Shown in pieces: positions 1-8,759 of a DNA stretch of 38,427 bases. The position numbers and the translations under genes are program-made. Source of the DNA: Flavobacterium sp. (GTDB lineage Bacteria; Bacteroidota; Bacteroidia; Flavobacteriales; Flavobacteriaceae). Below the pieces are notes generated by a model. The model saw only the letters and a list, made by a program, of their open reading frames with translations, searched no databases and had not been told where the DNA came from. The number at the start of each line of letters is the position of its first letter. Within the stretch, counting starts at the first letter, position 1. The stretch lies in contig JASLID010000098.1 in NCBI GenBank assembly GCA_030153045.1, positions 1-38,427 on the forward strand. The letters are read 5' to 3'.

Positions 1-279
1 TTATTGCGTTAAGGTTCTTCTTTTTAAACAACAATGCTATTTTGAGATACAGTATAAAATGTATTACTAATATCGATGTTATTCGGGGGCGAAACTACAA
101 TAAAAAACCAATACGAAACAATCACTATATTTAGTCAGAAAAAAAGTCGATAATTCTTACAAAATTGGACTATTGGAGAAGTTTATTCAAAACAGTGCTC
201 TTTGTGAATAGTACGATAAAATGCTCTCTAATTCAGGCTGGAGAAAATTGTTGTTAAGGTAAGTGTGACTTCCAATGTT

Positions 280-489
280 TTACTCTTGGAGATTATCTTT
301 CATTTTAATTATCCAAAGGTAAACAGCCCAGATTATGGTAATACCAAAAACGATAAGAACAGGAATATAGTAATCAAGAAAAAAGGTATGGAAGTAAGCG
401 CCAATTAAAATATAGGCTGTGGCAATGCAGAGTTTTAACGGAATAAATTCAGCGTTTGACCAGCTTGTTTTGATGTTAAAAAAATTCAT
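280..489 (-). CDS. small two-helix membrane protein, unknown function
   Basis: A 69-residue protein. It has a short soluble N-terminus, then two hydrophobic segments at about residues 18-37 and 40-61, then a short charged tail. This suggests a hairpin in the inner membrane with both ends on the same side. I recognise no catalytic motif. It stands alone: the neighbouring gene on the same strand begins over 300 bp upstream, so it probably has its own promoter, although I found no convincing -7 box before it. The regular hydrophobic pattern and the lack of a competing frame argue that it is real, but function cannot be assigned. Confidence 0.6.
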   Translation of the reverse strand: MNFFNIKTSWSNAEFIPLKLCIATAYILIGAYFHTFFLDYYIPVLIVFGITIIWAVYLWIIKMKDNLQE

Positions 490-812
490 ATCGCTTTATT
501 TTTAGTTTATAAAAGTTAATTTATAAAGTCAGTTTAAAGTTTCAATGCAACCAGATATAGCACATAACTCATTACTATTCACAACTAATGTATAACATTT
601 TTTTGAGAAGTCTTTCAATGTTGAGCGTTTGAGGTTCGTTTCAGAATGTCGAAACGGTTATGCTCTAAGAGATTTGGTAACAGCAGCTACCCGATTTGTT
701 TCTTTTTTGCATCAAGACAAAAAAGAAAAGCACCCGTTGAGGTGCATTTTCATTTATTCTTTGTGCTTTTTACAATACGTAATTCTGGAAATTCATTTCT
801 GAGTCACTTGAA
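490..812. other. 323-bp gene-free stretch between two minus-strand genes
   Basis: No ORF with a plausible protein was seen on either strand. The stretch is AT-rich. Its only clear structures are the two hairpins at 699-745, annotated separately, which probably end transcription of the esterase-like gene to the right. The remainder probably contains the promoter of the small membrane-protein gene, but no box could be assigned. Confidence 0.5.
699..745 (-). terminator. two consecutive hairpins, probable terminator of the esterase-like gene
   Basis: Stem one pairs 730-734 (GCACC) with 741-745 (GGTGC) across a 6-nt loop. Read on the minus strand it is followed directly by a run of T and C residues, the layout of an intrinsic terminator. 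That T-rich run is itself one arm of a second perfect 11-bp stem, 699-709 with 718-728. The pair lies 67 bp beyond the stop codon of the gene ending at 813. On the plus strand the first hairpin is also followed by a T-rich run, so it may work in both directions. Confidence 0.55.
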
Positions 813-2072
813 TTAGTTTATGTTGTGCTTTGTAAATGACGTGTTTCGTATAAAGATTATTCCATCAAAGTAATTGCTTAACAAATCTTCCTGTGTATAA
901 TCATTTGGACCTTCTTCTCCATATCCTAGTGGTCTCCATTTTAATTTTGTGGTAAAACTATTTTCGTTAAATGATAAGAAAAAAGTAGCATTTTTATTTT
1001 CAGAAAACAAATGCTCCCAAGAATTCACTATCGGGCTAGATAAAGTATAGGCTTCAAATTGATTATCTCTAGTTATAATTCCATCTTTTGTTGCGCTATA
1101 AGTACCATTTGCTGTTAATGTTCCTAGTGCATAATAATCGTTACCGTATTTTGCTCTTAAAAATTCGCCCATACCACCACCATTATCATCTTGGTAAATG
1201 GCTTTTAATGCTGAATGTGCATTATGTACCCAAACAATGATTTTAGCATTTTTATTTTGGGAAGCAGCAAATGCTACCATATCAGACATTAATTTATCTC
1301 GTGATGCTCCTTCTTTTTTTAACGATCCATAATACATTAAATCATAGCCTTGCTTACAGCTAAGCAATGATTTTGTTACATCAGCCGAAACTTTTATTTT
1401 TTTTACTTGTATTATACTGTCAATACTTTCAACTATTTTGTAGCCTCTGAATCCATTTTTCATAATAAGTTTAAAATCGATTTTTGCTGTAGGGTCATTT
1501 TGTTTTTCCCATTGGGAATCTTGAAATGATGCTAAATTAAATAGTTCTTCTGTTTGTGCTTTTAATTCAGGGTTTTGATTCAACTCTTCCTGAACAATTT
1601 TTGCAGCATTTGAAATAAAATTGAAGTCATTGCCCATAAATACAACTTTGTTTTTATTTGTTTTGTTATAGGATCTTAACCACAATAATAAACCTTCAAT
1701 TTCATCTGTTTGCCAAAGGGAGAGTGCATATTTTTTTAGACCAGCTTTAATACTTTCATCGGAATTTATTATTTTATTCAAATAATAGCTATCTCCGTAT
1801 GCATTTTCAAAGCAAATCGTATTAAATCCTTTTTTTTGGACCAACTCTTTTATAATTTCAATTCTAATGTCATTGAATTCTTTTGTTCCGTGTGTTCCTT
1901 CTCCTAATCCAACAATCTTTTTTGCCCCTAATTTTTTAATGATGGGTTTTAGTTGCTCTTGTAGTTCCTTTGAGTTTTCTAAATTTAGAGCTGTTACATT
2001 TAAGTTCGTCTGTGCATTTAATTGGACAAATAGTGCCAGGTTAAATAGTAAGATTGTCAATTTCTTTTTCAT
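813..2072 (-). CDS. secreted erythromycin esterase-like family protein
   Basis: A 419-residue protein with a Sec signal peptide (about residues 1-20, ending LNAQ). The mature part carries the erythromycin esterase (Ere/SuccA-like) signature GLGEGTHG at 55-62, with Glu58 and His61 as the catalytic pair known from EreA/EreC-type enzymes. A second conserved element is FENAYG near 88, and a His-rich VWVHNAHSA motif lies near 285. Family members hydrolyse macrolide lactones or unknown esters; many Bacteroidetes homologues are probably not resistance enzymes. Export to the periplasm or surface fits degradation of an external ester rather than cytosolic drug resistance. It is transcribed alone, with hairpins after it. 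A possible -7 box (TATATTTG, minus strand, 2193-2200) lies upstream but lacks a clear -33 partner. Confidence 0.85.
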   Translation of the reverse strand: MKKKLTILLFNLALFVQLNAQTNLNVTALNLENSKELQEQLKPIIKKLGAKKIVGLGEGTHGTKEFNDIRIEIIKELVQKKGFNTICFENAYGDSYYLNKIINSDESIKAGLKKYALSLWQTDEIEGLLLWLRSYNKTNKNKVVFMGNDFNFISNAAKIVQEELNQNPELKAQTEELFNLASFQDSQWEKQNDPTAKIDFKLIMKNGFRGYKIVESIDSIIQVKKIKVSADVTKSLLSCKQGYDLMYYGSLKKEGASRDKLMSDMVAFAASQNKNAKIIVWVHNAHSALKAIYQDDNGGGMGEFLRAKYGNDYYALGTLTANGTYSATKDGIITRDNQFEAYTLSSPIVNSWEHLFSENKNATFFLSFNENSFTTKLKWRPLGYGEEGPNDYTQEDLLSNYFDGIIFIRNTSFTKHNIN

Positions 2073-2222
2073 TAAATTTAATATGAGTTGGTTTAGTATA
2101 AATTTTGGTATTCCTTTTTCTTCACTAGAAACAGAAATACAAAGTCATTAGATTGTAAATAATAATTATGTAAGGTTTTTTCTATAAAAAAACAAATATA
2201 TAATTTAATTACAATTTGCCTT

Positions 2223-3164
2223 TCACTTTTGAATTAAGTTATTGTACAAACTTTCAATTTCGTCTGTAATGGGTTCTTTTTTCATTAATGCACTTCGCTC
2301 TCCTTGAGACTTCATCCATCTGTACATCCAAGAAATGCCCCATTTTTTGTAGTAGTTGTCCTTTTGTTTGTACACATCATCTTGAAGTGCATCGTCAAGG
2401 CTTATGAAAGTATAATTTTTCTTTTGCAACTGTTTGACTAGCTCAGGTAAATAAACCACGTTTAATGAATTGTCATGGCAAAGATAAATGTGTTTGATGG
2501 GTCTGTTGTATTTTTGCAAAGCTATGGCTTCGAAATAATCAAAATATTCGATTGTTTTTGAAACATACTTTTGGCCTATTTCTTCGGCACTTGCTTTGTC
2601 GTTTTTCTCCAGATAATATTCATAAACAGCATTGTACATCCAATCGATGCTTTCAATAGTAAAGGGTGTTATAGAATATCCCTTTTGGAGTAAATAGTTC
2701 TCTATTTTAGCATGTTGGAGACTGTCTTTACCTAAATCATTAAATGGAAATCTGAAATGCTTTAACGGCTTGTGGTATTTTTTGGATAACTTTTTAGTGA
2801 TGACTTCTCCTTTTTCAATATCATTGGTAAAGGATTCAAAACCAACTTCTGAGTATCTGAAATGACTAAATGTATGATTTCCAACAGTAATGTAGTTTCT
2901 TTTTATCCAATTTTTGAGCAGTTGTGTGTTTTTGGAACCATAATCCGTTTTGTTTAGCTTGTCTTCATTAATGAAAATGGTTATGGGAATATTTATGGAA
3001 TCTAATTTATGAAGTAACAACGGCTGAAAATTATCGTGCTGAAATTTTTTAGTATTAGGCACATCATCAATGGTAATAGCAACCTGTGATTGTCCATTAA
3101 TACGGTTGGTTGTGGTTATCAAAAAAGTAATTAGCAACAGGCATTTTAGAACTGGTTTCATCAT
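2223..3164 (-). CDS. secreted polysaccharide deacetylase (NodB-like)
   Basis: A 313-residue protein with a Sec signal peptide (about residues 1-25). The NodB/carbohydrate esterase 4 motifs are present in order: TIDD at 31-34 (catalytic-base and metal Asp), GNHTFSH at 95-101 (metal His97 and His101), FRFPF at 137-141, and a late LCHDNS motif providing the second catalytic His. Such enzymes remove N-acetyl groups from peptidoglycan or other amino sugars, using a divalent metal. The C-terminal third after the last motif is a lysine- and aromatic-rich extension of unknown role. It lies 49 bp behind the last of four glycosyltransferase genes on the same strand, so it may be co-transcribed and may modify a glycan made there, but that link rests only on position. 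Confidence 0.85.
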   Translation of the reverse strand: MMKPVLKCLLLITFLITTTNRINGQSQVAITIDDVPNTKKFQHDNFQPLLLHKLDSINIPITIFINEDKLNKTDYGSKNTQLLKNWIKRNYITVGNHTFSHFRYSEVGFESFTNDIEKGEVITKKLSKKYHKPLKHFRFPFNDLGKDSLQHAKIENYLLQKGYSITPFTIESIDWMYNAVYEYYLEKNDKASAEEIGQKYVSKTIEYFDYFEAIALQKYNRPIKHIYLCHDNSLNVVYLPELVKQLQKKNYTFISLDDALQDDVYKQKDNYYKKWGISWMYRWMKSQGERSALMKKEPITDEIESLYNNLIQK

Positions 3165-3213
3165 TCAGGGTTTTGTAAATTTTAAGATTACGTATCAAAC
3201 ATAATCCATTTTT

Positions 3214-3984
3214 TTAAATCAGGGTTTCAATAATTGATTTTGAAAGGGGTAAATATGGATCTTTATTTCGAATCATTAACTCGTTTTGTAGTTGACTTAA
3301 AATGCGAGAACTTTTCATGGTATCGTTATCTCTTTCATTATAAACATACAAAGTATCTGATATGTATTTTGAATGGGTGCCGCTCAATTCTAAAATAGGG
3401 AGGAAGAGCGCAAAGTCTGTCGCCGATTTGAACGGATTTCCATCAGTATCGAGAATGCAACTTTTGTCTAAATACGGAAACAAACCATACTTGAAAGATC
3501 GTAAAGCTGTCGCTATCCAAGGAAACAATCGATACTCATTAATTTCTTTTACTTCTATTGGATAATCAGATGACCAATCACATATTTTGCCAGAATCAGT
3601 AATATAATTACCATGGGTGACAACAACTTCATGCTCATTGTAAAAAGCTACCAGTTTTTGAAGCGAATTTGAGTCGTATAACCAATCATCACCATCTAAA
3701 AAAATGACAATATCTTTTTGGTTTGCATAATTTAAACCTTGAAGAATATCCCATCTGGCCAAAGCTGCATATTTGCGTTGGTTACCGTTAATGATTCGAA
3801 AACGCAAATCATTTTCTACAAATGATTTTGCCTTTTCAAATGTATTATCAGTGCATTGATCAATATATAAAACGACTTCAAATGAAGTAAACGTTTGATT
3901 TTGTATTGATTCTAAGCATTTTAGTATCGATGTTTCCGCATTTCTGCAGCAACAAATAATTCTAATGGTTGTATTGGAATTCAT
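3214..3984 (-). CDS. family 2 glycosyltransferase
   Basis: A 256-residue cytosolic GT-A enzyme. It starts with the family 2 fold (RIICCCRNAETSILKCLESI, residues 8-27) and has the DGDD nucleotide-sugar and metal motif at 97-100, followed by a substrate-binding half. There is no membrane segment, so it is a soluble transferase rather than a polymerase. The donor and acceptor cannot be read from sequence. It is the last of four glycosyltransferase genes in a compact run, starting 24 bp after the stop of the preceding one. The N-terminal triple Cys (residues 11-13) is unusual. Possible roles are decoration of a cell-surface glycan or of the cysteine-rich peptide encoded upstream. Confidence 0.85.
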   Translation of the reverse strand: MNSNTTIRIICCCRNAETSILKCLESIQNQTFTSFEVVLYIDQCTDNTFEKAKSFVENDLRFRIINGNQRKYAALARWDILQGLNYANQKDIVIFLDGDDWLYDSNSLQKLVAFYNEHEVVVTHGNYITDSGKICDWSSDYPIEVKEINEYRLFPWIATALRSFKYGLFPYLDKSCILDTDGNPFKSATDFALFLPILELSGTHSKYISDTLYVYNERDNDTMKSSRILSQLQNELMIRNKDPYLPLSKSIIETLI

Positions 3985-4008
3985 TCAATGAGTAATGTCT
4001 TAAAAATA

Positions 4009-4824
4009 TTAGGAATCTTTTATTAGTGTTCCGTCAAATAAAGCAAGCTGGTAATTAATCAGGCATTTTTGAAAATTAAAATTTTCATTTTCCGATTTGT
4101 TACTTGCTTCTGGATCCAAGTGTCGGGTATCATTATCGTGTGATAAATGCAATACGGAACCCATTTCAATTCTCTTCTTTCCTGAAAATTGTAATCGGGC
4201 AATCAGATCAATATCTTCCCAGCCCCATCCTTCTAATTCCGAATTGTATCCTTTAATTTGAACCATATCTTCGGTGCTCACAATTATAATGCCTGGAGCG
4301 GATCGTTTGTTGTTGATGAGATCATTTTTATTCAATGCAATTTCTATTTTCTCACCGTCGTTTTTTTCTAATTCTATTTTGTATGTAAATGAGGTGACTC
4401 CATTAACTTCAAAGCCCAATTGAGCAATTGGGGAAATGACTTGGTCTAGCTCGTTTACCTCTTTTATGGTAACAAAATGGCCTTTTTTAATTTCAGCAAA
4501 AACCGCTATAAAATCGACAGATTGCAAAATTACATCAGCATCCAAACACATGAAATGAATAGATTTACAGGTATTTATTCCTTTATTTAAAGCTAAGGAT
4601 TTATTGAATCTTTCGTTATCAACATGAATACTGCTCACTTGTGTTGCATCGTACTCGGATAAAATTGTTGAAAGGGTAGGAGTATCTCCACCGCAATTGA
4701 CAACAACAATTTCATAAGAGAAATTGGAAAGTTTAAGATATTCGGTATTAGCTCTTAATGTTTTTTCGAGCTCAGGCCTATTAGACCATGGAATTACTAT
4801 TGTAATGTCTTTTTTCATCGCCAT
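4009..4824 (-). CDS. family 2 / galactosyltransferase-like glycosyltransferase
   Basis: A 271-residue soluble glycosyltransferase of the chondroitin-polymerase-like type. Landmarks are VIPWSNRPELEKTL near the N-terminus, FNKSLALNKGIN near 73-84, the metal-binding LDADVIL near 94-100, and the C-terminal GWGWEDIDLIARL motif near 209, which is typical of the beta-1,4-galactosyltransferase C-terminal domain. A late His (LHLSHDND) would complete the metal site. Its start lies inside the end of the upstream glycosyltransferase (10-bp overlap), which implies translational coupling. Two in-frame ATG codons (Met1 and Met3) are possible starts. The donor is likely UDP-hexose or UDP-HexNAc by family, but this is inference. 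Confidence 0.82.
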   Translation of the reverse strand: MAMKKDITIVIPWSNRPELEKTLRANTEYLKLSNFSYEIVVVNCGGDTPTLSTILSEYDATQVSSIHVDNERFNKSLALNKGINTCKSIHFMCLDADVILQSVDFIAVFAEIKKGHFVTIKEVNELDQVISPIAQLGFEVNGVTSFTYKIELEKNDGEKIEIALNKNDLINNKRSAPGIIIVSTEDMVQIKGYNSELEGWGWEDIDLIARLQFSGKKRIEMGSVLHLSHDNDTRHLDPEASNKSENENFNFQKCLINYQLALFDGTLIKDS

Positions 4825-6272
4825 TCGCTTTTTGAAATAACTAATACACCTTCATCCACTAATTGTTGTATTGTACTGATATTGAATTCTTGTGTTGCAC
4901 AGGATTCAAAGTGTAAAACCTCTTTTTTACAATAATCAAAAATGGCTAATTCTTCCGAAGTCAAGTCATAAGAGGCAGGCCAAGCTGGGTCATCTCTGGT
5001 AATTTGTGTTTCATTTACAAAATAGTCACAATCCACATAAACATAATCGTTTGTCTTAAAAACGGGAGGTGTGTGGCTTACATATTTTTCAACTACAGGT
5101 TTGTAGTCATTCCAATTAATTCCATTGGAAGTTTTGGGTAAATTATCTTCGATACCATTGAGGTTTGTAGTATCAATGGTTTCAATTTTTACTTTATTGT
5201 TTGGATTGTATTCGGTAATTAATTGATTTACATATGCATTTAAATCTTTTTTAAATACATTATACGAAAAGAGATTTTCTACTCGTTCCAAGCAATTCTC
5301 TCTTAATTCTTCATGATTTTCTTGTTGAAGTAAATCAGTGATTTTTAAAAATACACCATGGATGTCCATTCGAATCCCGTTTTTCGTAGTGTATGTTGGA
5401 ATTCCAATTCCAACAGTATCATTTACGGTATCTTTTAAACCACCATAATGCGAACCTACAACTGGAGTGGCACATGCCATAGCTTCAACAGGTACATACC
5501 CAAAATTCTCATCTAAAGAATTTGTGGGATGAATCAGTAAGTCCATTGCGTTGTACAAACAGTTAAGTTCCGGATCAGATAAATTGCCCGGCAAGAACAA
5601 TATATCGTCTTCTAAATCAAGCTCGTGAATCAAATTTTTTAAATAGTTTGGATAATCTTCCGATACATAGTCTAAAACCGGATAATCCAACCAATAATCA
5701 CCAATAATAAATGCCTTGATGTTTTTGTTTGTTTCCTTTTTCAATTTCTTAAGAATCTGAACAAAAATGTGCGGGTTTTTTTGTGGTAATAAACGGCAAA
5801 CGAGTCCAACGTGAATTGCATTTACATCCATCTCTAAAATAGTTTTAGCTGTTTCGGTTGGAATGGAGAAAAATACTTCTTGGTTTACTGGTAGGGGCAG
5901 TAAGTATATTCTGGGTAATTTGTCCTTACAGAAAGATTTAATAATTTCAATGTCTGATGTACAGGTAACGACCAAAGCATCCTGATCAGTAATGTTTTTT
6001 AAATTTTGAATTAGAAAGTCCTGGTTTAAAATGGTCCCACCATGAATGCAAAGTAATTTGGGACATTGATAGGAAGTGTCTGTCCAGCCTTCAATACCAT
6101 AAAAATTAATCAATAAATCAATTTCGGTATTTTTCTCGTTATTGTCTATAAAAACAAAGTCAAAGTCATTTTGAAGTGCTTCAAGATAAAATCGTCTTGT
6201 GCGATCCACGCTTACCCATGCATGACTTATTCCGCCTATTATTCCTATAGTTTTTTTCTTCTTTTGGTTCAT
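4815..6272 (-). CDS. GT-B (family 4-type) glycosyltransferase with an extra C-terminal domain
   Basis: A 485-residue protein. The first ~350 residues form a GT-B glycosyltransferase: GIIGGISHAW at the N-terminus, LVCRLLPQKNPHIFVQIL at the start of the donor-binding half, and the Glu-x7-Glu region ENFGYVPVEAMACATPVVG, which binds the nucleotide sugar. After this comes an unusual tail of about 115 residues (roughly 370-485): an Asp/Tyr-rich strand segment followed by helices ending IQQLVDEGVLVI, which resembles a small winged-helix. It overlaps the gene before it by 4 bp and the next one by 10 bp. The tail could recruit the acceptor, for instance a peptide leader, but I cannot assign it to a family. 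Confidence 0.82.
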   Translation of the reverse strand: MNQKKKKTIGIIGGISHAWVSVDRTRRFYLEALQNDFDFVFIDNNEKNTEIDLLINFYGIEGWTDTSYQCPKLLCIHGGTILNQDFLIQNLKNITDQDALVVTCTSDIEIIKSFCKDKLPRIYLLPLPVNQEVFFSIPTETAKTILEMDVNAIHVGLVCRLLPQKNPHIFVQILKKLKKETNKNIKAFIIGDYWLDYPVLDYVSEDYPNYLKNLIHELDLEDDILFLPGNLSDPELNCLYNAMDLLIHPTNSLDENFGYVPVEAMACATPVVGSHYGGLKDTVNDTVGIGIPTYTTKNGIRMDIHGVFLKITDLLQQENHEELRENCLERVENLFSYNVFKKDLNAYVNQLITEYNPNNKVKIETIDTTNLNGIEDNLPKTSNGINWNDYKPVVEKYVSHTPPVFKTNDYVYVDCDYFVNETQITRDDPAWPASYDLTSEELAIFDYCKKEVLHFESCATQEFNISTIQQLVDEGVLVISKSEWR

Positions 6273-7006
6273 TTGAATTTGTTGGGATTTCCTATTTTAT
6301 ATTTTGAATCAAGAATCCAGTGTACAATTTTTTCAGTGCTTAATTGTTCGCATTTTCTCAATATGTTGAGATTGGTTTCGTAGGCAACTTCGTCTGGTTC
6401 AGTAGCAGGATGCCATAAATGAAAAGCATTGTAGGGTAACGATGTTGAAGTGAGCCATGCGTCAATTTTCCAAGTCATGAAATCATCCTCGCCACCCCAT
6501 CCTTCAAATTCTTCACACCATCCACAGATCAATTCGAAATCAGTTCTGTTGATCATGATAACACCGCCAGAGAGATTAATGTCAGATCGAATGTTATTAG
6601 AGGAATCTGGTAGAGTTTTATTTTTACTGTAGCGAACAGTTTCATCATAGGTTAAATCGAATATTTCCTGATATGGTGAAACGACGCTGATACTTTCCAA
6701 TTTTAGTAATGCTTCACAAAGACTGTCGTATGATAAAATAATGTCTGCATCTCCAAAAACAAGTTTGTCATAAGTTGCATAACGACTACCAACATTAAAC
6801 GCCCATGATCTGTTAAATAAACGATTACTATAAGTGAAAATATGTTTGACTTTCGGGTCTGTAATTTTCAATTTTTTTTCAGCATCTTGCTCGACAAGAA
6901 TAACTTCGCAATCCAGTTTTTTAAGCCAGTCTAAGACTAAGAATAAATTACTTTGTCTGTCTGGAGAATCACGATAGGCGATAATGTATGTAAAGTTAGA
7001 ACACAT
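6269..7006 (-). CDS. galactosyltransferase-like glycosyltransferase
   Basis: A 245-residue soluble GT-A enzyme related in layout to the one ending at 4009. It has FNRSWAFNVGSRYA near 63-76, the metal motif FGDADII near 84-90, GGVIMINRTDF near 147, and GWGGEDDFM near 168, the galactosyltransferase C-terminal motif, with a late HLWHP. The two proteins are probably distant paralogues with different acceptors. It lies 34 bp after the unrecognised 561-residue gene, and its stop overlaps the following glycosyltransferase start by 4 bp, so the genes are almost certainly one transcript. No signal peptide or membrane segment is visible. Confidence 0.82.
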   Translation of the reverse strand: MCSNFTYIIAYRDSPDRQSNLFLVLDWLKKLDCEVILVEQDAEKKLKITDPKVKHIFTYSNRLFNRSWAFNVGSRYATYDKLVFGDADIILSYDSLCEALLKLESISVVSPYQEIFDLTYDETVRYSKNKTLPDSSNNIRSDINLSGGVIMINRTDFELICGWCEEFEGWGGEDDFMTWKIDAWLTSTSLPYNAFHLWHPATEPDEVAYETNLNILRKCEQLSTEKIVHWILDSKYKIGNPNKFK

Positions 7007-7040
7007 TCTATGAGCTTTTTTTACTATAAAAGACAGTAAA

Positions 7041-8726
7041 TTAACATACTGCTTTGGTATATTTTATTTCTAAAGCGAGATCTATTTTGGCTTTGGCTAA
7101 TTCAATTAAGCGAATAAATGATTTTGTAATATATTCTGACTCGTCATCATAAGAGAAAAGCATGAAAAGACGCCCGCTACCATTATACCATTTTTCATCA
7201 ATTTTAAACTGGTGACCATCAAATTCTTGCTCTAAGAACGTTTTTAATTCAAGGAAATGATCCATAATGTATTTGACATCTTCTCCTTCCAAATGAATTT
7301 CAATACCTACTTTTTTGATGTTTTCTCCATAGTCTAATAATTCGAAATGCACCGATTTTGGCCAACCTAACGGACACACTCTTCTAAAGTGGGCAAATTT
7401 TCCGCGTAAAGGATATTCTGCGATGTTACCAATTAGATTATAGTGAGTGATTATTTCTTTTAGTACAGGATTGATTTTTTCTTGCGGATCAGTTACTTTG
7501 AAAACATGGGTTTCAAGGATTTTTGACGCTAGTTTTATATCTTCTTCACCAAATTTTGGAGCTTCTATTTTATTAAAATCAACCTCATAATTGTTGAGAA
7601 GTGTCCAATCTTGTTTGTCTTCACTTCTGTCAATGGCACTATACAACGTTATGGCACGTCTGTAGTGACCAAATCCTAAAAAGCAATCTACAAAAGACAT
7701 TTGTGGTGCAAAAACAGGAATTATTTTATTCAAGCTGTTCATTACGAATTTAATGGCGTTATGTTGTGCTTCTGAAATTTCATAACCCATTAATTGTGCT
7801 AATGAAGCTAATTCAATAATATGACCAGCGTAATAAATATGATTTTCTAAATAATCCAGGATGACTAACTGCTCCCTTAATTCATGAATAAGGCTTTTAG
7901 GATCAAGACCTTTATTATTTTCAATTGCTTGGATTGATTCTTCAAGAACTACTGCTATAAGGATGATTAAATCAACTTGCCCCTCTAGAAATTTTTGTGC
8001 AACTAATTTATACTCACTAAAATTGGGATTAAGAGATGCCATGGCGCAAATACCTTCTGTGAGATGGAATTTACGGCAAACGCGGAAGCTTCCTGTAAAA
8101 TGGTTTTCGATTGCCCAATTCAGTAATTCGTCAGAATTAAATTCACCGTTGTTAAACTGGAATTTAAAATCTTCATCTTTTGTGCCTTTAAAATAATAGG
8201 CTAATGCAAAAAGGAGATGTCCTAATTCTTCACCTTCATCGTGATTGATTTTGATACTTCCTTCCATTAAATCGCTCAGCGTATATCCAGAACTACCAAT
8301 TAGGGTATTTCCTTGAATACCTGCCATCGCGCTATAAGCAAAACTTTGCCAAGGATGAAAATCTCCCTCGGTGGTGCATTGCTCAATAAAGGGTTGCTTT
8401 CCGTCTTTCAAAAAAATAAAAGCATTCAATTCATCGACTAAGAAACCATTTTCATACTTACTGTTTCCCCATCCATTAAGCACATGGCAAAGATTAGGAA
8501 TACTGTCACGATCGAGAATGTCCTGAAGATTGGCTTTCATCATTTTCTCGATCAAATGATTTGCCTTTTCTAAATCATTACTGTTTATTGAAATGGGTGA
8601 CTCATTGAAGAAGACTTTCTTTTCTATAAAAGCTTTTTTTGCATCATCGGAAAGTTCTATTGGCCACCAAAAATCTGGAATCATATTTTCTTGTTTAATT
8701 TTAAAAGAAAAGAGGAAGATTTTCAT
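7041..8726 (-). CDS. unrecognised 561-residue mainly helical protein beside a Cys-rich peptide gene
   Basis: I do not recognise this family with confidence. No signal peptide or clear membrane segment is visible, so it is probably cytosolic. The first ~390 residues look all-helical, with conserved-looking polar motifs EGDFHPWQSFAYSAMAG (120-136), EGEELGH (164-170) and HLTEGICAMA (221-230). Clustered His, Glu and Asp in such a helical layout recall metal- or sugar-binding alpha/alpha barrels. The C-terminal ~130 residues look like a separate alpha/beta domain with alternating charged strands, ending in Cys. It starts 33 bp after the stop of the CC..GCC peptide gene and is followed by four glycosyltransferases. 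A purine-rich GGGGGAG run abuts its ATG. Best guess: a maturation enzyme or partner protein for that peptide; this rests on position only. Confidence 0.7.
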   Translation of the reverse strand: MKIFLFSFKIKQENMIPDFWWPIELSDDAKKAFIEKKVFFNESPISINSNDLEKANHLIEKMMKANLQDILDRDSIPNLCHVLNGWGNSKYENGFLVDELNAFIFLKDGKQPFIEQCTTEGDFHPWQSFAYSAMAGIQGNTLIGSSGYTLSDLMEGSIKINHDEGEELGHLLFALAYYFKGTKDEDFKFQFNNGEFNSDELLNWAIENHFTGSFRVCRKFHLTEGICAMASLNPNFSEYKLVAQKFLEGQVDLIILIAVVLEESIQAIENNKGLDPKSLIHELREQLVILDYLENHIYYAGHIIELASLAQLMGYEISEAQHNAIKFVMNSLNKIIPVFAPQMSFVDCFLGFGHYRRAITLYSAIDRSEDKQDWTLLNNYEVDFNKIEAPKFGEEDIKLASKILETHVFKVTDPQEKINPVLKEIITHYNLIGNIAEYPLRGKFAHFRRVCPLGWPKSVHFELLDYGENIKKVGIEIHLEGEDVKYIMDHFLELKTFLEQEFDGHQFKIDEKWYNGSGRLFMLFSYDDESEYITKSFIRLIELAKAKIDLALEIKYTKAVC

Positions 8727-8759
8727 CTCCCCCTTGTCCGTGTAATAATTGATTAGGTT

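Noticed and set aside
1..279. Possible gene end at the left edge
   Set aside because: Short frames only, closed by stops within about ten codons; no recognisable protein.
1867..2151. 94-residue plus-strand ORF over the start of the esterase-like gene
   Set aside because: Antisense to a gene with a clear signal peptide and catalytic motif; Cys/Phe/Ser-rich sequence without family features.
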